Below, one piece after another: positions 44,682 through 57,750 of a DNA stretch of 64,000 bases. The stretch covers positions 2,219,001 through 2,283,000 of the forward strand of contig CM018052.1 of NCBI GenBank assembly GCA_008638375.1, read 5' to 3'. Each line of letters opens with the position of its first letter. Position 1 is the first letter of the stretch. The position numbers and the translations under genes were made by a program. Under the pieces are notes generated by a model. That model saw nothing but the letters and a program-made list of their open reading frames with translations, was not told the origin of the DNA and made no database searches. The stretch comes from Nyssa sinensis. Lineage: Eukaryota > Streptophyta > Magnoliopsida > Cornales > Nyssaceae.

Positions 44682-45474
44682 AAGAGCCTTGAAAGCAGTT
44701 CAGTATTATCTTAATAAAGTTTTTTTTTTTTTTTTGGGCAAGTTATCTATTCATAGTTGCATACTTGATGTGAAACAATGTTTCTGAACTGATTAAGTTT
44801 AGCATACTAGATGTAATAATGGTAAGAATAAAGCCCTTAGGCTATCTGTATCTGGTATGCATGTGAGTTATGAGGTGAGTTTAATAAGGTGTTGTTTGGC
44901 ATGCCCTCCATATAAGGCGTGTTAGGTTGGCAGAGATTGAGTGGCTCAATTGTACGTTTTATTGCATATTTTGTAGCTTTTTAATGTGTGAGCTATAAAA
45001 TATGGTGTATGAAAGAAAATTAAATTTAGGATTGCATATATCACTCCAATTTTTTTTGATGTGGATGAAAACCTGGGATTATTGTGGAAGTTTTCATTAG
45101 CTTAATATTAAATGAATTGTATTTTGCCTTGGAACAATAGATTTAAATGCGGCTGATGAAGTGGTGGCACTGTTTGCTGTGCATTTAGATGGGATTGAAG
45201 AAGTTATGATGTTGATGTTGATGTTGAGCTTCTGAGCTGTTCCTAGTTCTTAGTTAGGAAATCAGAGGTCATTTGCCAAGCAACTGCTGTGATTTATAGT
45301 AATGCCTCCCTTTTTTATTTGTCTGTCAAGAGAAGTGCTGATTTTCTTTTTCTTTTTTTTTCTAATAATATTTAACGTATTGTTTTAGGGCCTGTTTGGG
45401 AAGCTGTGTAACTGGACCAGCCGAATATGAAGCTGGTAGCAACCCCTGGGGTTAGTGTGTCAACCATCCATGCA

Positions 45475-45513
<39 letters not shown>
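45475..45513. repeat. (TG)n-(TA)n microsatellite
   Basis: Compound dinucleotide run of about 40 bases. Confidence 0.95.
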
Positions 45514-47387
45514 TTGTTTCTAGAAACAGGGAGGAGGATGAGGTTTCCAGTATTGTCTTGAGAACCATCCGGTTGGTGTGCATATAGGAGTCGTCGTTGC
45601 CTGGTGGAAATTCATCACGCGTTTTAGGACGAATGATTCTAAGCAGACTTACCTTTTAACTTACCCTAATCTGCTGGAAAAAAAAAGTATAGGAAACTTG
45701 TTGCTGACAATACAGAAAATGAATAGTTTAGTGTAATCCGGTCAAGTTTTTGTCCACATAATAGCTTTAGACCCCTTATTTTTTTCTCCTCCTTCTGGCG
45801 TTAAGTTTGTATTCTCAAAGCCTCTGGCATGTAATCTGAGTAAGATAGTTATCATTTGTCATGTTATTACAACCCGTGAGAGAATTATAATGGTTTCGTT
45901 GTCCAATTCATATGGGGTCTAGTTGGACTATATTGCTCAAAGATGTTTTTTTTTTTTATTTTTGGGTTAATTGAATGTCAGCACATAAAAAGAGGACAAT
46001 AGTAGGCTTCAAATCAGGTAAGAGGAATCTTCTCTTACTCAGTTACGTGTTATAATATCAATGTGTAACATTTGCAATCATGTGATTGTTTAATTCTAAC
46101 TAAAAAATTAAAAATAAAAATAAATAAAATGAAAAAGTACCAGTGCATTGTATACATTCTCAAATTGGAGGATGTTTCTTCTTACCTAGTTTGGAGTGTT
46201 CAGGATGAGAATTTGTTGTATGTTTTGGTGCATGCTTGTCGTTTTGACATCCTTTTGTTTTTTGAGATTGGATAATTATAAAATAGTCTTTTTAGATTTA
46301 AGTTGAGTGTAAATGAATTTGAGTTATAAACATATAAAAAAATGCGACTCCTTGAAACATTGGAAGTTAGAGAGTTGTTTAGTTGTAAAATAAATTTTCA
46401 TTCTGTTGTGTTTCACTTCAAAAGTTTACTACATTTGATTTGGAGATTGTGGATGACTAGACTTGTATGAATGATGTGGCATCTCAACAAGGACGATTTT
46501 TAGTTGATAAGGATGCCAAGTCTCCTATCGACACGACTCTAAGCTTCGTAAGGACGTGTATCATCGACAGCCCATGAGCTCCATGAAGCATGCCACTCCT
46601 AGATTGTCACGCACTTACAGTGATCTTGTGGATAGATGCCCACCCCAAGCCGGACTTGGTAGTTGCCCTCCAACTTATAGACGTGGTGCAATATTTCTCA
46701 AATCGCAAGTTTCATGAGAACTCGGTGATGACAAGTACCATAAGGACCATGATTGTTCTTCCACACTTTTATAGTATAATTATCGTGTTATAGTACACAC
46801 TTGGAACATTCGAGGTCTTGTGGCATGGTTGATTAGATACGAGGACGTTTCAAAGTGTCCCACATTTTGAGTGAATAGTGCTTTGGTCCTTATTTCTTTA
46901 TGATGGATGAAAAGTCCATGGTCTTTCTAGTGTGTGTTTATGTAAGAGTTTCGTATCTGTAGAGATAAGGGAATTCTAGCTATCTGAGCTATCTTTGTCT
47001 CATATATGAATGGGATATGTGACGCTTGCAACGCAGATCTTGGCAACCCTAAAAGTTGGCATGTTCCCTTTTGATATAAATATGAGGCTAAATTTCTCAC
47101 ACAATCGTAATGAAGGTCAATGACCATTAGTCGCCACTAATCCCTGGGAAATGATATTCTAAACCTCTGTCTTGTCTCACTTACTTTATGAGAGATCTCA
47201 TGAAAGATTTATCAATGTTCCCTCTTTTCTCGTAAATCTATATTTTTATATTGCTCATACCTTTTTCTTGATCACTTTATCTCGTAATTTATATTGTTAA
47301 GTGTTATATAACGTGAACTTATTGCTCCATGTACAAACCAACTGATCTTTTCGAACTAGTTGTGAGACTTCCCACACGCACCTTGCA

Positions 47388-49690
47388 TGTCAGGACCTGA
47401 AATTCGAGCTGCGACTTGAGGGTTATTTGACCCCTTGGCCGGTGGTTAAATCACTATATCAACCTAGTTAAGTGTATTAAAATACGTGTCTATTTTTTTT
47501 TGAACAACCATTATCAATTGAAGTCATTTTGTCACCATGATTGTACTTATTCTAGTCCCATAATTGAATAAATTGCAATTACCTTTCATCAGGTTTAACT
47601 ATACAATAAATATCTATCTGTGACACAAAATATGTATTATGGTCACACTGTTTAGAGTTGACTCTACTGTCTACTGATACAAGTATATAAATACAATAAG
47701 ATTAAACAAAATGATACAAATACCCTTGTACAAAATAAATCACAATGTTTAGAGTTGACTTTACTGTCTACTGATACAAGTGTATAAATACAATAAGATT
47801 AAACAAAATGGTACAAATACCCTTGTACAAAATGAGTGATGATACGATTTAAGTCCATTTTTTGTTCGAGATTAATTCCACAGCTGTCATTTACAAATCC
47901 AGTACCTGCCATTCTTATGAATTGCAGGGGTGAGCCGTAACGCTCAATAGGGTTTTTCAAAGCACATAAGCAAGTAGTTTGCAAAGCTAATGGAAGTCCG
48001 AAGAGGACAATTCCTAATGATCAATATGCAACTTAGGCACGCAGCAAACATTATATACCAACCCATAAGAATACACTCACAAATCAACATGGGACAATAT
48101 AATCTAATGTTCCATAACAATAGAAAAGTGAACAATATAATATTACAATATATCTAGATATACCTGTTCTCGATGAACATCATTTCCTGTTCAAAGTAAT
48201 ATCAACAATAATATTTTTATATTTAACATGTGCAATCCACAACACCACTATAAGATCAAATGTGCAACATCCAACATATATAAGTCCACGATATAATCTA
48301 CATAATCAAATATGTATATCCTCTATCAATGAAATTAATGTGCACACTCATGCTTCATGAATGCATTATGCTATGTGTTATGCTTTGATGTATGCAAGGC
48401 CCCCTTTAAGCCCATCCTAAACCTGCAAGTTTACAAACTCAACACCCAAGGTGCCGTTCATGGGCTACTAACCCAATAGGACCAAGCAACCTCCCGTGCG
48501 GGATTTTAGCTCGACCGAAGGGAAAACTCTGTCCCAATCACTAGAATTTTGAGTAATAAGAATGATCACAATCTATCTACGAATATCCAATCTGATCTCA
48601 TTATACATTCGTACAAAACGTAATGCATCAAACCCATATGTATAGTTAGAGAATTCATCCAACATCTCAAGAAATAAAATAACAAAACTCAAGCATCATA
48701 ATAAGCGTATAAATATGATAGTAGGCATAGTAGAACATCTATGATAGTCAACTATATAGATCTTATAATAAGCATGGGGTAGTAACTAATCAATGAGTAA
48801 CTGTGAGGAAATACTACTTAAGTTCCTCTTGTTTAAGTATCAGATATCTTATGAGCTCATCTTTTAACTTTCGGGACTACCGTAGCCCATAGTGCTCAGG
48901 TTTGACATTAGTTCCATAAGTCCTCAAAAGGTTAATCATACTATAACTTATACATAGTGTATATTTCTCTAAACGGATGCTAAAAATGGATTCCTGGACC
49001 TCAAAAATCCTAAAGAGGTCCTATCCCAAAGATTTTGTATCATTTAGATGACTTTTAAAACCCTAATGGTGCTTTCGTAATTTTATCGACATTAGTTTCA
49101 CACTTATCGAGACATCGTCTTACAAGATGAATCTTAAAAATAGATTCAAAGGGTCTAAAAACCCTAAGGTAGGTTTCATTGCATTTTATTTCTCTTTTAG
49201 ATGTTTGTTCTATGCCTAAGGGCATTATTGTAATTTTATTGACACTAATCACGTCTACCGAGACACTGTCTCACCAAATAAACCTTGAAAGTGTTTCTAG
49301 AAGGTCCAAAAACCCTAAATAGGTATTTTTATATCTTAATTTTTTCCTTTGATATCTGTTTGATGTCTAAAGGCATTATTGTAATTTTAAACATTCACGT
49401 GGGATTACACACCATGTCCAAAATTTTCAATTTTGACATTGTATTTGGATTTCGAGTGTCCAAAAACTTTGGAAATGCCTTTTCTGGAATTTTTAATTAG
49501 GCAATTAGTTATTCAATCCCACTTTGGGTAGAATTTTCATTTTACTAATTTAGGTGGGACTATCACCGGTCCTAATTTATCCAATTTAACATTATATTTA
49601 AGTTTTGGACATTTAAAAATTTTGGGCTAGCGCTTTTTGGACTTTAATTCGCATTAGAATTGTTTTATTTATTATCAAAGGTATTTTTGT
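47388..49690 (-). mobile_element. Large LTR, left part, interrupted at 49691
   Basis: Starts TGTCAGGACCTGAAATTCG, the reverse-complement end of the large-LTR superfamily. It has the family's subrepeats with the phrase ggcattattgtaatttta near 49202 and 49372 and the phrase aaaaaccctaa downstream of each. Its other end must lie to the right of the nested elements, outside the window. ttgca at 47383-47387 would be its left target copy. Confidence 0.65.
47641..47834. repeat. 97-bp tandem duplication
   Basis: tttagagttgactctactg at 47651 recurs at 47748 with the same following sequence (aataagattaaacaaaatg). Confidence 0.9.
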
Positions 49691-51486
49691 TGTCACATCC
49701 CCTGATCCACCCTGAGCGGATCGGGTGAAGCAACTTGGCCCGATAACGGAGTTGGGCGATAGTACAACAATACAAATAAATAAATGAAATGCGAAAGCAG
49801 GAAGATAAATGCACAACCATCTAACCAAAGCTTCTAAACTTGTTAAAACACTTTTTTTTTTTTGAAACTTGAACATACATTTATATTACTTGGCCATTGT
49901 ATTTGCAAGAACAAATTACGTATATTGTCCTGCAACATTACTACAAAAGATATGGACAATCTACGTATCTTGACATTCCAACTTCTGCCTGCTAAAGGTC
50001 TGACTCTAGCTAACTATCTTACAACAAAAATGGTACTAAAAGAATGAAATTCTAGGTGCCTTTCACTAGTATGGGTAAGGTTCCCACTCGTCATCATTGC
50101 CTGAAAAGTCATGAGTAAAATTCATGTGAGCTTTATAAGAAGCTTGTGAGTAATTCCAACACCTTGTCATAGGTTTTCAACTGATAGCAGTTTAAAGAGT
50201 TTATAAAGGAAATCACTATCAATTGTTCGCACAATTTAAAACACAGAATGCAGAATTATCAAATCATAAAACACGAAGCATTTCAGGGCATTTAAGTAAA
50301 GCATTTAATTTCTCAAATAAAGAGGAGGAGGATTCAATTCTTTAAATATAATTAGAAGCATAAATCATTTAATCATGAAATATGAGGATATAAATCATTT
50401 TCAAAGCAGTGGGGGTTAAAAACTTTCTACCATTTCACAATGTTGCATTTTTCGCTTTACACGAGAGTTCGTATCGATTGAGACTCTAAGCTTAACAGGA
50501 GGTTAGTACATTATACATGACATAAATAAGAGAGATCTCTGGCCTTCTCATGGGCATTACAAGAGTGAGTTCCAAAAGAAACACTAAACAGGAGTGCTTA
50601 TGTACTATTTATCTTGCGTTACCAGTTTGCAAGCATGAAACATTTAAAATATTGCTTTTCAAACAAATGTTTTCCAAAAGCAGTTAAACATAGTTGGAAT
50701 GAGAAACATTCATTTCAAAAGAAGGCATTTAACACAACTTTACAATTAAAGATAGGCATGCTTGAAGTAAGAATCGTACAAGCAACTAGTATTTTAAATA
50801 AGCACATTTGCAATTCACGATAGCAGTTTGAAAATAGAACTAGAAACATGTTTAAAACAGGAGTTATATAAATACAAGAACTTGAATTAAAACATTTCAG
50901 AAGTTATGGAGTTAAATTCTTCACTTCAAAGTCCATGATTACTCACCTTAGGTTTCGGCATTCGTGCTATTAGTTGACTTTTCCTTTTCCCTTCTAGTTC
51001 CTAAAAATACAATTCATGAAAGCTAATTAATTTCATATTTAGCTTAAGTTACTTCCTAATCGGTATTCTTAATTTATTCTTAGATTTGGTAATTGCTAAT
51101 TTTTTAGAATAAGTCTTGTTTTTTTTTTTTTTTTTTAATTGGGTCTATTCGTAGTTAAGTCTGTCTCTTAGGGGTAGTTTAATAATTTTCATTTTCACGT
51201 CTCCTATTTTTCAGTACCTAATTTGGTAATATGGATCTCACTGTTGGGTCCGAAATGTCGAAAAAAGTCAAAATAGTCATTCTTAGAGATTCAATTAACT
51301 TCGGGTATTGCTAAGGGCATAATGGTAATTATTGCATTTTACGTGTCCTAATTTTTGAGATATTGTTTCGTAAAATAGACCTTGTCAGAACATAAAAAAA
51401 TTTCAGGGTAGACACCCCTTTTCTTTTATTTGGACACGGCTAGCATTTTATTTAATTATAAAAATTTAATATATATATATATATAT
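49691..51486 (-). mobile_element. Large LTR, left part, interrupted by a copia element
   Basis: Starts TGTCACATCCCCTGATCC after tttgt (49686-49690). It carries the family hairpin (gagctttataagaagctt, 50128-50145) and the subrepeat box (cactgttgggtccgaaatg, near 51239). It stops at 51486 where the copia LTR begins; the remainder would lie beyond the copia element. Confidence 0.75.
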
Positions 51487-52089
51487 TGTCCAGAAATTTA
51501 TCCTAGGAAAGGGGGGGGGGGAGTGAATATGGTATTTCGCAAATATTGATTTCTTTTCATTTTCCAAAAATGAATGTTGTAAATGGAAAACACAGTAATT
51601 ATGAGGTTCGAAAAACTTTCTATGTCTTCGACTCAAGTATCATTACTTGAGTATGATACTTGAGTTTTTCCACTATAGTGACCTCTTTGCAGGTGGAGAC
51701 CAAACCTTTACAAAGCGAAGACCGTTACTCTCTTATTCTAGCAAAATATATCATTTTGCCTCACTAGGTAGCACCTACCCACAACTCTCACCACAATGAG
51801 ATAATACAAAGATGTTTACCAAATAATACTTTCTTCTAGAGTAGCTTTGGTGTAATAAGATGCTCATTCTTTATAGATTGACCATGTGTAAGTTCTGACT
51901 ATTTAAGATGAGTAAAACTTTTAGATTTAGATTTGGAGGATGATAGATCTAAAGTCAATAATAAAAATGTGATAATGTAAGCATGTAGAGATGACTTAAA
52001 AAGTCTTAGAGAACCTTTATTTACAGCCCTTTAAAATATATGACCGTTGCTTTTCAAAAAGAGTCATTTCCCCATTTTTTGACTATTCG

Positions 52090-52241
52090 AAATTTGAATT
52101 TGCGATTGACAGATCGACATAATCAATCGACTTAATCATTAACCAGTTGACTGCAATGAGGACTGGTCGAATGATTAGGTCAACTGATTTGTCTAGAGGG
52201 TTTGAGGTTCATTTGGTTAAGAACAATCAGTCGACTGGTTT
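52090..52241. repeat. Degenerate TCGACTG repeat cluster, left part
   Basis: Six sites resembling agTCGACTGgtt. The cluster is split by the solo LTR at 52242 and resumes at 56278. Confidence 0.75.
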
Positions 52242-52895
52242 TGTAATACCCTTGAAAACTCGATATGACGCAGACTGCACTCTGACCTAGGAAAGGTAGG
52301 CAATGTGACGATTATTTTTAAAATATATCGAAATGGCTCAAAATGCAGTAACAGGATTAATTATCCTAAGAGATGAAATTAATCCAGACCACCAAAAATG
52401 GTGCATGCTCGGGAAATAGACGACCCAGTCAACCGAGTGCCGAAATGGACAGATGGGACCAATATTGAGACTGAATTATGAAAATATATATAATATACAA
52501 TATAGAATAAAGTATAAACGAGGACTCAATATTGGCAAAACAAAGAATAGTAATACCGAGCCTCGGCTTTAAGCCAAATTATTGACATTTCATAAATTAA
52601 TATTTTATGAAATAAAAATATTAAATACGGTAAGACATACTTAAAAATACGCATATACACGTATATATGGTCCACTATATCTTAAGGTGGAAAAATATCT
52701 TTGTGAATACATGTGACAAGATATATATAAATATCTAATTAATACCTGTATATACTTGTATATATAAAATGACATAATATAGATAAATGTATGTGCCAGA
52801 AGCTTCTAAGAGGAAACTGCTGGAAGCAAATTAGAAGTAGCTATATATATATTATATAATATTATAAGCTAGAGGGGCTGAGATATATACACATA

Positions 52896-52942
<47 letters not shown>

Positions 52943-55900
52943 GACAGAAATTGCTTGAAGAAGCTTCTTGAAGAAGCTGGAACAATTGACAAAAAGGGGC
53001 AGCATTCATGAAGCTTCTAAGAACAGTGGAGTAGGTGGAACAGTTAGGGTATGTACAATATATATATATATATATTGATGCAACAATTTTTGTACTACAA
53101 TGCCCAGAATCTTCTATACATGCATATACATATATATATATGTGTGTGTGTGGGTGTTAAACCAGATCTGGAAGTAGAGAGAGTGAAAGTGAGAGAGAAA
53201 GGAAACTTGTAGTGGCTGCTGTAGCAGAGGGAGCTGCCATGGATGAAGGAGAAAGAAGCTTCAGGAAATTGGGTCTGAGCTTGAGGTATATACTCAAATT
53301 CTTCCTTATGTGTTTTTCAGACCATTAGGAATCAAAATCAGTAGGAAAAAGTGGAAGAAAACATAAGGGGTTGTCTCTGTAACCCACGACCTAAATTCAG
53401 AGAAAATTAAATGAAACCTAAACTTGATTTTATGCATGCAACAAAGTAGCAAATAGTGTTAGGAGTCTAACGCACTTGGAATGATACAAAATGATCAAGA
53501 AATAACCATGCTAGAGCAAAAATAATAATCTAGTTAGAAAACTGATCTAGGTATGTGCATGTGGGTTGTTTGAGGTTTAAAAGGATTCTAAACAACTGAA
53601 TAGGGCCTTAGGATTGAATCGGTCTAAAAACTTGTGAAAATCAAAGTGAAAATAAAAAGAAACTGAGAGAGAAACACTTGTAGAACCGGCACCGGCGTCG
53701 GAGAAGACTCCAGAACAGTGGTCAGATTAACGTGATGAAGATGGGTTTTTTAAAATAATTGAGCCAGATCTTGGGTCGGGTCGGGTTGGGACCCGACCGA
53801 GCGCAAATAGGGTTAACACTATGATGCCGTTTAAGAGTTAAAATTAAGTTGAAATTCTCCTTGTTTGGTTGCAGAGGCTATAAATTAAAATTGGAAAATC
53901 AGGCCTAATCTAAACACGGATAAGGAATACAACTGGTTATTGTATTCTGGTTTTCTGAAAGAGCTTGAACTGGTTGGTTCATTATACTTATAGACTGGTT
54001 TAGGGTTACACATTAAGAATCCTTTGGTTCAATGATTTAATGTAAATAAGAAAACCAGAACTTAGTTTATGTATGGTTTGGCCCCAAAACTTTTGAATAT
54101 GCTGTTCTGGCCCAACCTTTGAGAAATTAATGCAAATAAGCCTTGAAAAATAATTTAATAATTAATTAAATTATTTTATAAATAAGGTAAAATGACAATT
54201 TTACCTCTGGGCCATATATAAAACAAATAAAGTCCAAATTGAGATTCGCAAAAATGTTATTTTGATAGTTTCAGACGTTCCGAACGCAATAAAAATATCA
54301 GATTGGACATTCGGGGACTCCGGGGTGGTCCCACCATAAGACTTAAAATTACTAAAATGCCTCTAATATGATACGAAGCTCAAATAAAGTTCAAATTGGA
54401 CGAAATTGATACCAACAGAAGCCCAAATAACTATAAACTCGTATATGGAACTAAATAATGATTCGAGGTCAGAATATCATAAAATGTAAAATGACCAAAA
54501 TACCCCTAAGCATAGAAAATGCAAAGCAAAGGCCGAATGAAGGTCAATCTGATATAATTAACTGTCATAAGTATAACTATGTGAATTAAAGGGCTAAATA
54601 AGACTCCGAAACAGTCAGACTATAAAATAAAAAATGATCAATGTGTCCCGATGATCAAAAGCAAATACCAAATGAAGTTAAAAAAGACTTAGAAATCTAT
54701 ATATGAGATATATGGAGTATTATGAGGACCACAATAGAGTCCGGGGCAAGAATGACAAAATTACCATTTTTTCCCTAAGGTTAAATAAATTCTTAATCGA
54801 TAACGATTGGAGTCCAAATGACTTAGATTACAATCCTGACAGCTGCTGAGCCTACTTAAGGAATTTAAAAGCATAAATTGAAACCCAATGACTGAGAAGT
54901 AGGCCAATGGACCTAATCAGGCCATTTGATAGATTCCTCAGATGATGAATAAGACATGAATGGATGGAATTATGATCTGTTTGTGATAATGATGATTATT
55001 CAGGATATGCAAGGAGGTGCCTGACGTATCTAGAGATTATTTGGAGATTATCAGATTATTTGTACATGGAGATAAACATAAAGTTTGTGAGTAACTCGAA
55101 CTCCTGACTTGGTGTATATTTTTTGTACTATCTAGATTCATATGCTGTACTATTTTATATACTGAATTGTTTTATACACTATATTGTTTTAATGCATGTG
55201 CTTTCATGCATACTCTTTGTACTACATTGCATGTGGCATGATTCTGTTCTGTACTGCTTCTGATATATCCTGTTCTAATTCTGTTCGGGTTTGTTCTGTT
55301 CTGTTATATGCCTTTCGGAGTCTGTTTCAATTCTGTTTTGATATGTTGTATCTTACTCCTGCACCCACTACAGGATTGAGCAGTTTGACTTATGCCAGAG
55401 CATAACCCAGAGAGTAGAGGCCCCATGAGTCTCCGCTCATGGGCAGTTGGGAAAGGCTCATATGCTTGATTGGCACTCTGTTTTGATTCTGTTTCGCTCA
55501 ATTCAGTCTTGTTCCGTTCTGATATGATCCCAGAGGGTAGAGACCCCATGAGTAGTCCGTAATGGGCAACTGGGAGAGGTTCAGACACATTTGACGATAT
55601 GTCTTTGATTGATTGATACTTAATTCAATTCTGTTCAGTTCCGATCTGTTCTGTTCAGTTCTGATATGTTTTTTCTGTTCTATGCCGTTCTGTTTGATCT
55701 GATTTGTTGTTCTACTTGAGCTGCATTTGATCATGTATATATGAACTGGTTTTGAAACCCATGGCAGGAACTTATGTTACTCACTGAGCTTGTTTAAGCT
55801 CATTCTATTTATCTGACATTTTTCAAGACTTATCCCCATTGGATTAGAAGGTAGTAAAATGACACTAATAGACTAAGAGGCATCCTAAGCAAGGATCTGA

Positions 55901-56277
55901 TTAGCACTGACTTGTGGAAACTTAGATTCTGATAGATTGACTCAGGCTACTCAGCTGAGTGACACGTTATGATTGAATCCATTGTTATGCACTAGATATA
56001 TTAGGACATGGCTCATGATATTGGTCTTTTAGAGATCTTAGATGTCTGGTTTTAAAGTTGCTTGTGGTACATACCTCTATGGTACATAAATGAGTTACAT
56101 TCTTGAGGTGAAAAAGTTTTAAATTTCCCTACTCTGACCCTACATTTGGAATGCAATTTATCGTATAGTTCAGAAGTTTGCCTTTGGTTAGTCGCATTGT
56201 CGGTAGAGAGACCGGTAAGGCGGTTAACTGGCATCACATCTTTGGCATCCGCGTAGGGTGGGGTGCGGGATGTGACA
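52242..56277 (+). mobile_element. Solo LTR (4.0 kb), target duplication ggttt
   Basis: TGTAATACCC at the start, GGGATGTGACA at the end, ggttt at 52237-52241 and 56278-56282. It aligns along much of its length with the 3' LTR at 6589-14214. It contains the hairpin GAGCTTGTTTAAGCTC (55786-55801), a long (AT)n (52899-52939), and no coding sequence. It sits inside the TCGACTG cluster of the copia LTR. Confidence 0.93.
55786..55801 (+). other. Conserved LTR hairpin (representative copy)
   Basis: gagcttgtttaagctc: perfect 6-bp stem, 4-base loop, preceded by ttactcact. Equivalent hairpins occur at 13668-13683 and, in reverse orientation, at 7737-7751, 16038-16052, 57337-57351 and 50128-50145. Confidence 0.7.
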
Positions 56278-56640
56278 GGTTTTGTGTATCAATCGACTAG
56301 TTTTATTTGTACATTGTTTTTGCCTTTGAGAAGTGGTCGACTAATATTACTTTTAGGTCGACTAATTTGGACAGTGTGCTTAGGCAATTCATCAGTCAAC
56401 TGGTTCTATGAATCATTCGACTGGTTTTGTTTGTATACTAATTTTTCCTTTAAGGACAGTTGATTGAATTTCCTTGGAGGTCGACTGTTTTGGACAGTAT
56501 GCTGAGATAATTTTATAAAACATTACTCAATCAACTGGTTCTTAGGATCAGTCGACTGGTTTAATCAGTGTGGAAAATAAGCTTTATGAATCAGTCGACT
56601 GGTTTCAAGAACTGGTCGACTGATTTAGATAGTGAGTGTC
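56278..56640. repeat. Degenerate TCGACTG repeat cluster, right part
   Basis: About eleven sites resembling gTCGACTGgttt, spaced irregularly (20-50 bases), alternating with short unrelated spacers. Part of the copia LTR. Confidence 0.8.
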
Positions 56641-57439
56641 TTCAAGCTTATTTCTTTCTTAGTGTACTTTTGCTAAAACATTTTGATCTTTCAAAACTTC
56701 AATTTAAATATTTTGTTTTGAAAAAATAATTTGAGGTTAGTCCTTAAATGATCATTTTAAATAGTGAGAGCTTACGACCAATGATCAATTTAATCCTAAC
56801 ATCACTCATAAACCCAAAATAAGGAAAAATGAAAGTCTTCACTTGGATTTTTGGGCTTGAGTGAGTCTACCTTGCTTGAATCATCATTAGAGCATTCCTC
56901 TTGTTTTGATCTTTGCTTTGGAATATATTCTTGAGTAAAATCTTTTAGCTTGATGGACTTTTGTCATTTTTTTGGTCAGCAATCTTCTTTGACCTAGATG
57001 ACCTATTTGTATTGTGTCACGACCCGAAACCCACCGTATGCGGATTGGGGATCGCGGGGCTGAGCCTTTGGCCATCCCTACTTTTTCTTTCCTTGTATCA
57101 GTAATATCAATGTGTAACATAAAAATTTAAAATAGTTATACAGCGAAAGTTTTAAATAGTCATAACAAAGTTCTACATATATCAAAATGGGAACCAACAT
57201 TACATCACCCTTAGGTGGTGAATACATAGGAGAACTACATCATCTCTTGTACATTTTTCAAAATGCTCTCCTATGCTCTTAAGCTCCTACTACTATCTTG
57301 TAGCGCCCCTTCCTGAAACAATAAGTAAGTCTAAATGAGCTAACAAAGCTCAGTAAGTAAATTCTCTTCTCTCTGCCATGAGTCAAGGTCAATGTAGAAA
57401 AGAACGTAATCCAAGATAAAAAAGGATATGATAACATGA

Positions 57440-57750
57440 TAACCAATCAAGAAATGGGATATCGCAATAGCCAATAAAAGGGAACATCTCAATAGCCAAT
57501 AAAATGGAATGTCATGATAGCCGATAGAATAGAATCTCACAATAGCCAATAGAATGGAATATCACAATTGCCAATAAAATGGAATATCTCAATAGCTAAT
57601 AGAATGAAATATCTCAATAGCCAATAGAATGAAGTGCTATAATAGCAAATATAATAGAATGTCAGCATAGCCAATAAAATGAAGTGTCACAATAGCCAAT
57701 AGAATAGAATGTCACAATAGCCAATAGAATGCTACAATAGCCAATAGCTA
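57440..57750. repeat. 25-26 bp minisatellite, about 12 copies
   Basis: Units of the form caatagccaatagaatggaa followed by tatct or tgtca. Absent at the equivalent place in the sister LTR (near 16100-16200), so it expanded in this copy or its close lineage. Confidence 0.9.

Larger units (their letters stand above)
43045..47387. other. AT-rich interval without a recognised gene
   Basis: No ORF resembles a protein. It holds (TA)n at 43902-43927 and 44197-44219, (CA)n-(TA)n at 44631-44681 and (TG)n-(TA)n at 45475-45513. The part 46440-47380 has the look of an LTR (TATA-like gatataaatatgagg near 47073), but I found no convincing ends. A gggcctgtttggga motif near 45390 resembles ends of some plant MITEs. 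Confidence 0.4.

Noticed and set aside
46440..47380. A further solo LTR
   Set aside because: TATA-like box and LTR-like texture, but no TG...CA ends with a target duplication could be found.
57440..57750. CRISPR-like array
   Set aside because: Eukaryotic context, no unique spacers; a plain minisatellite.
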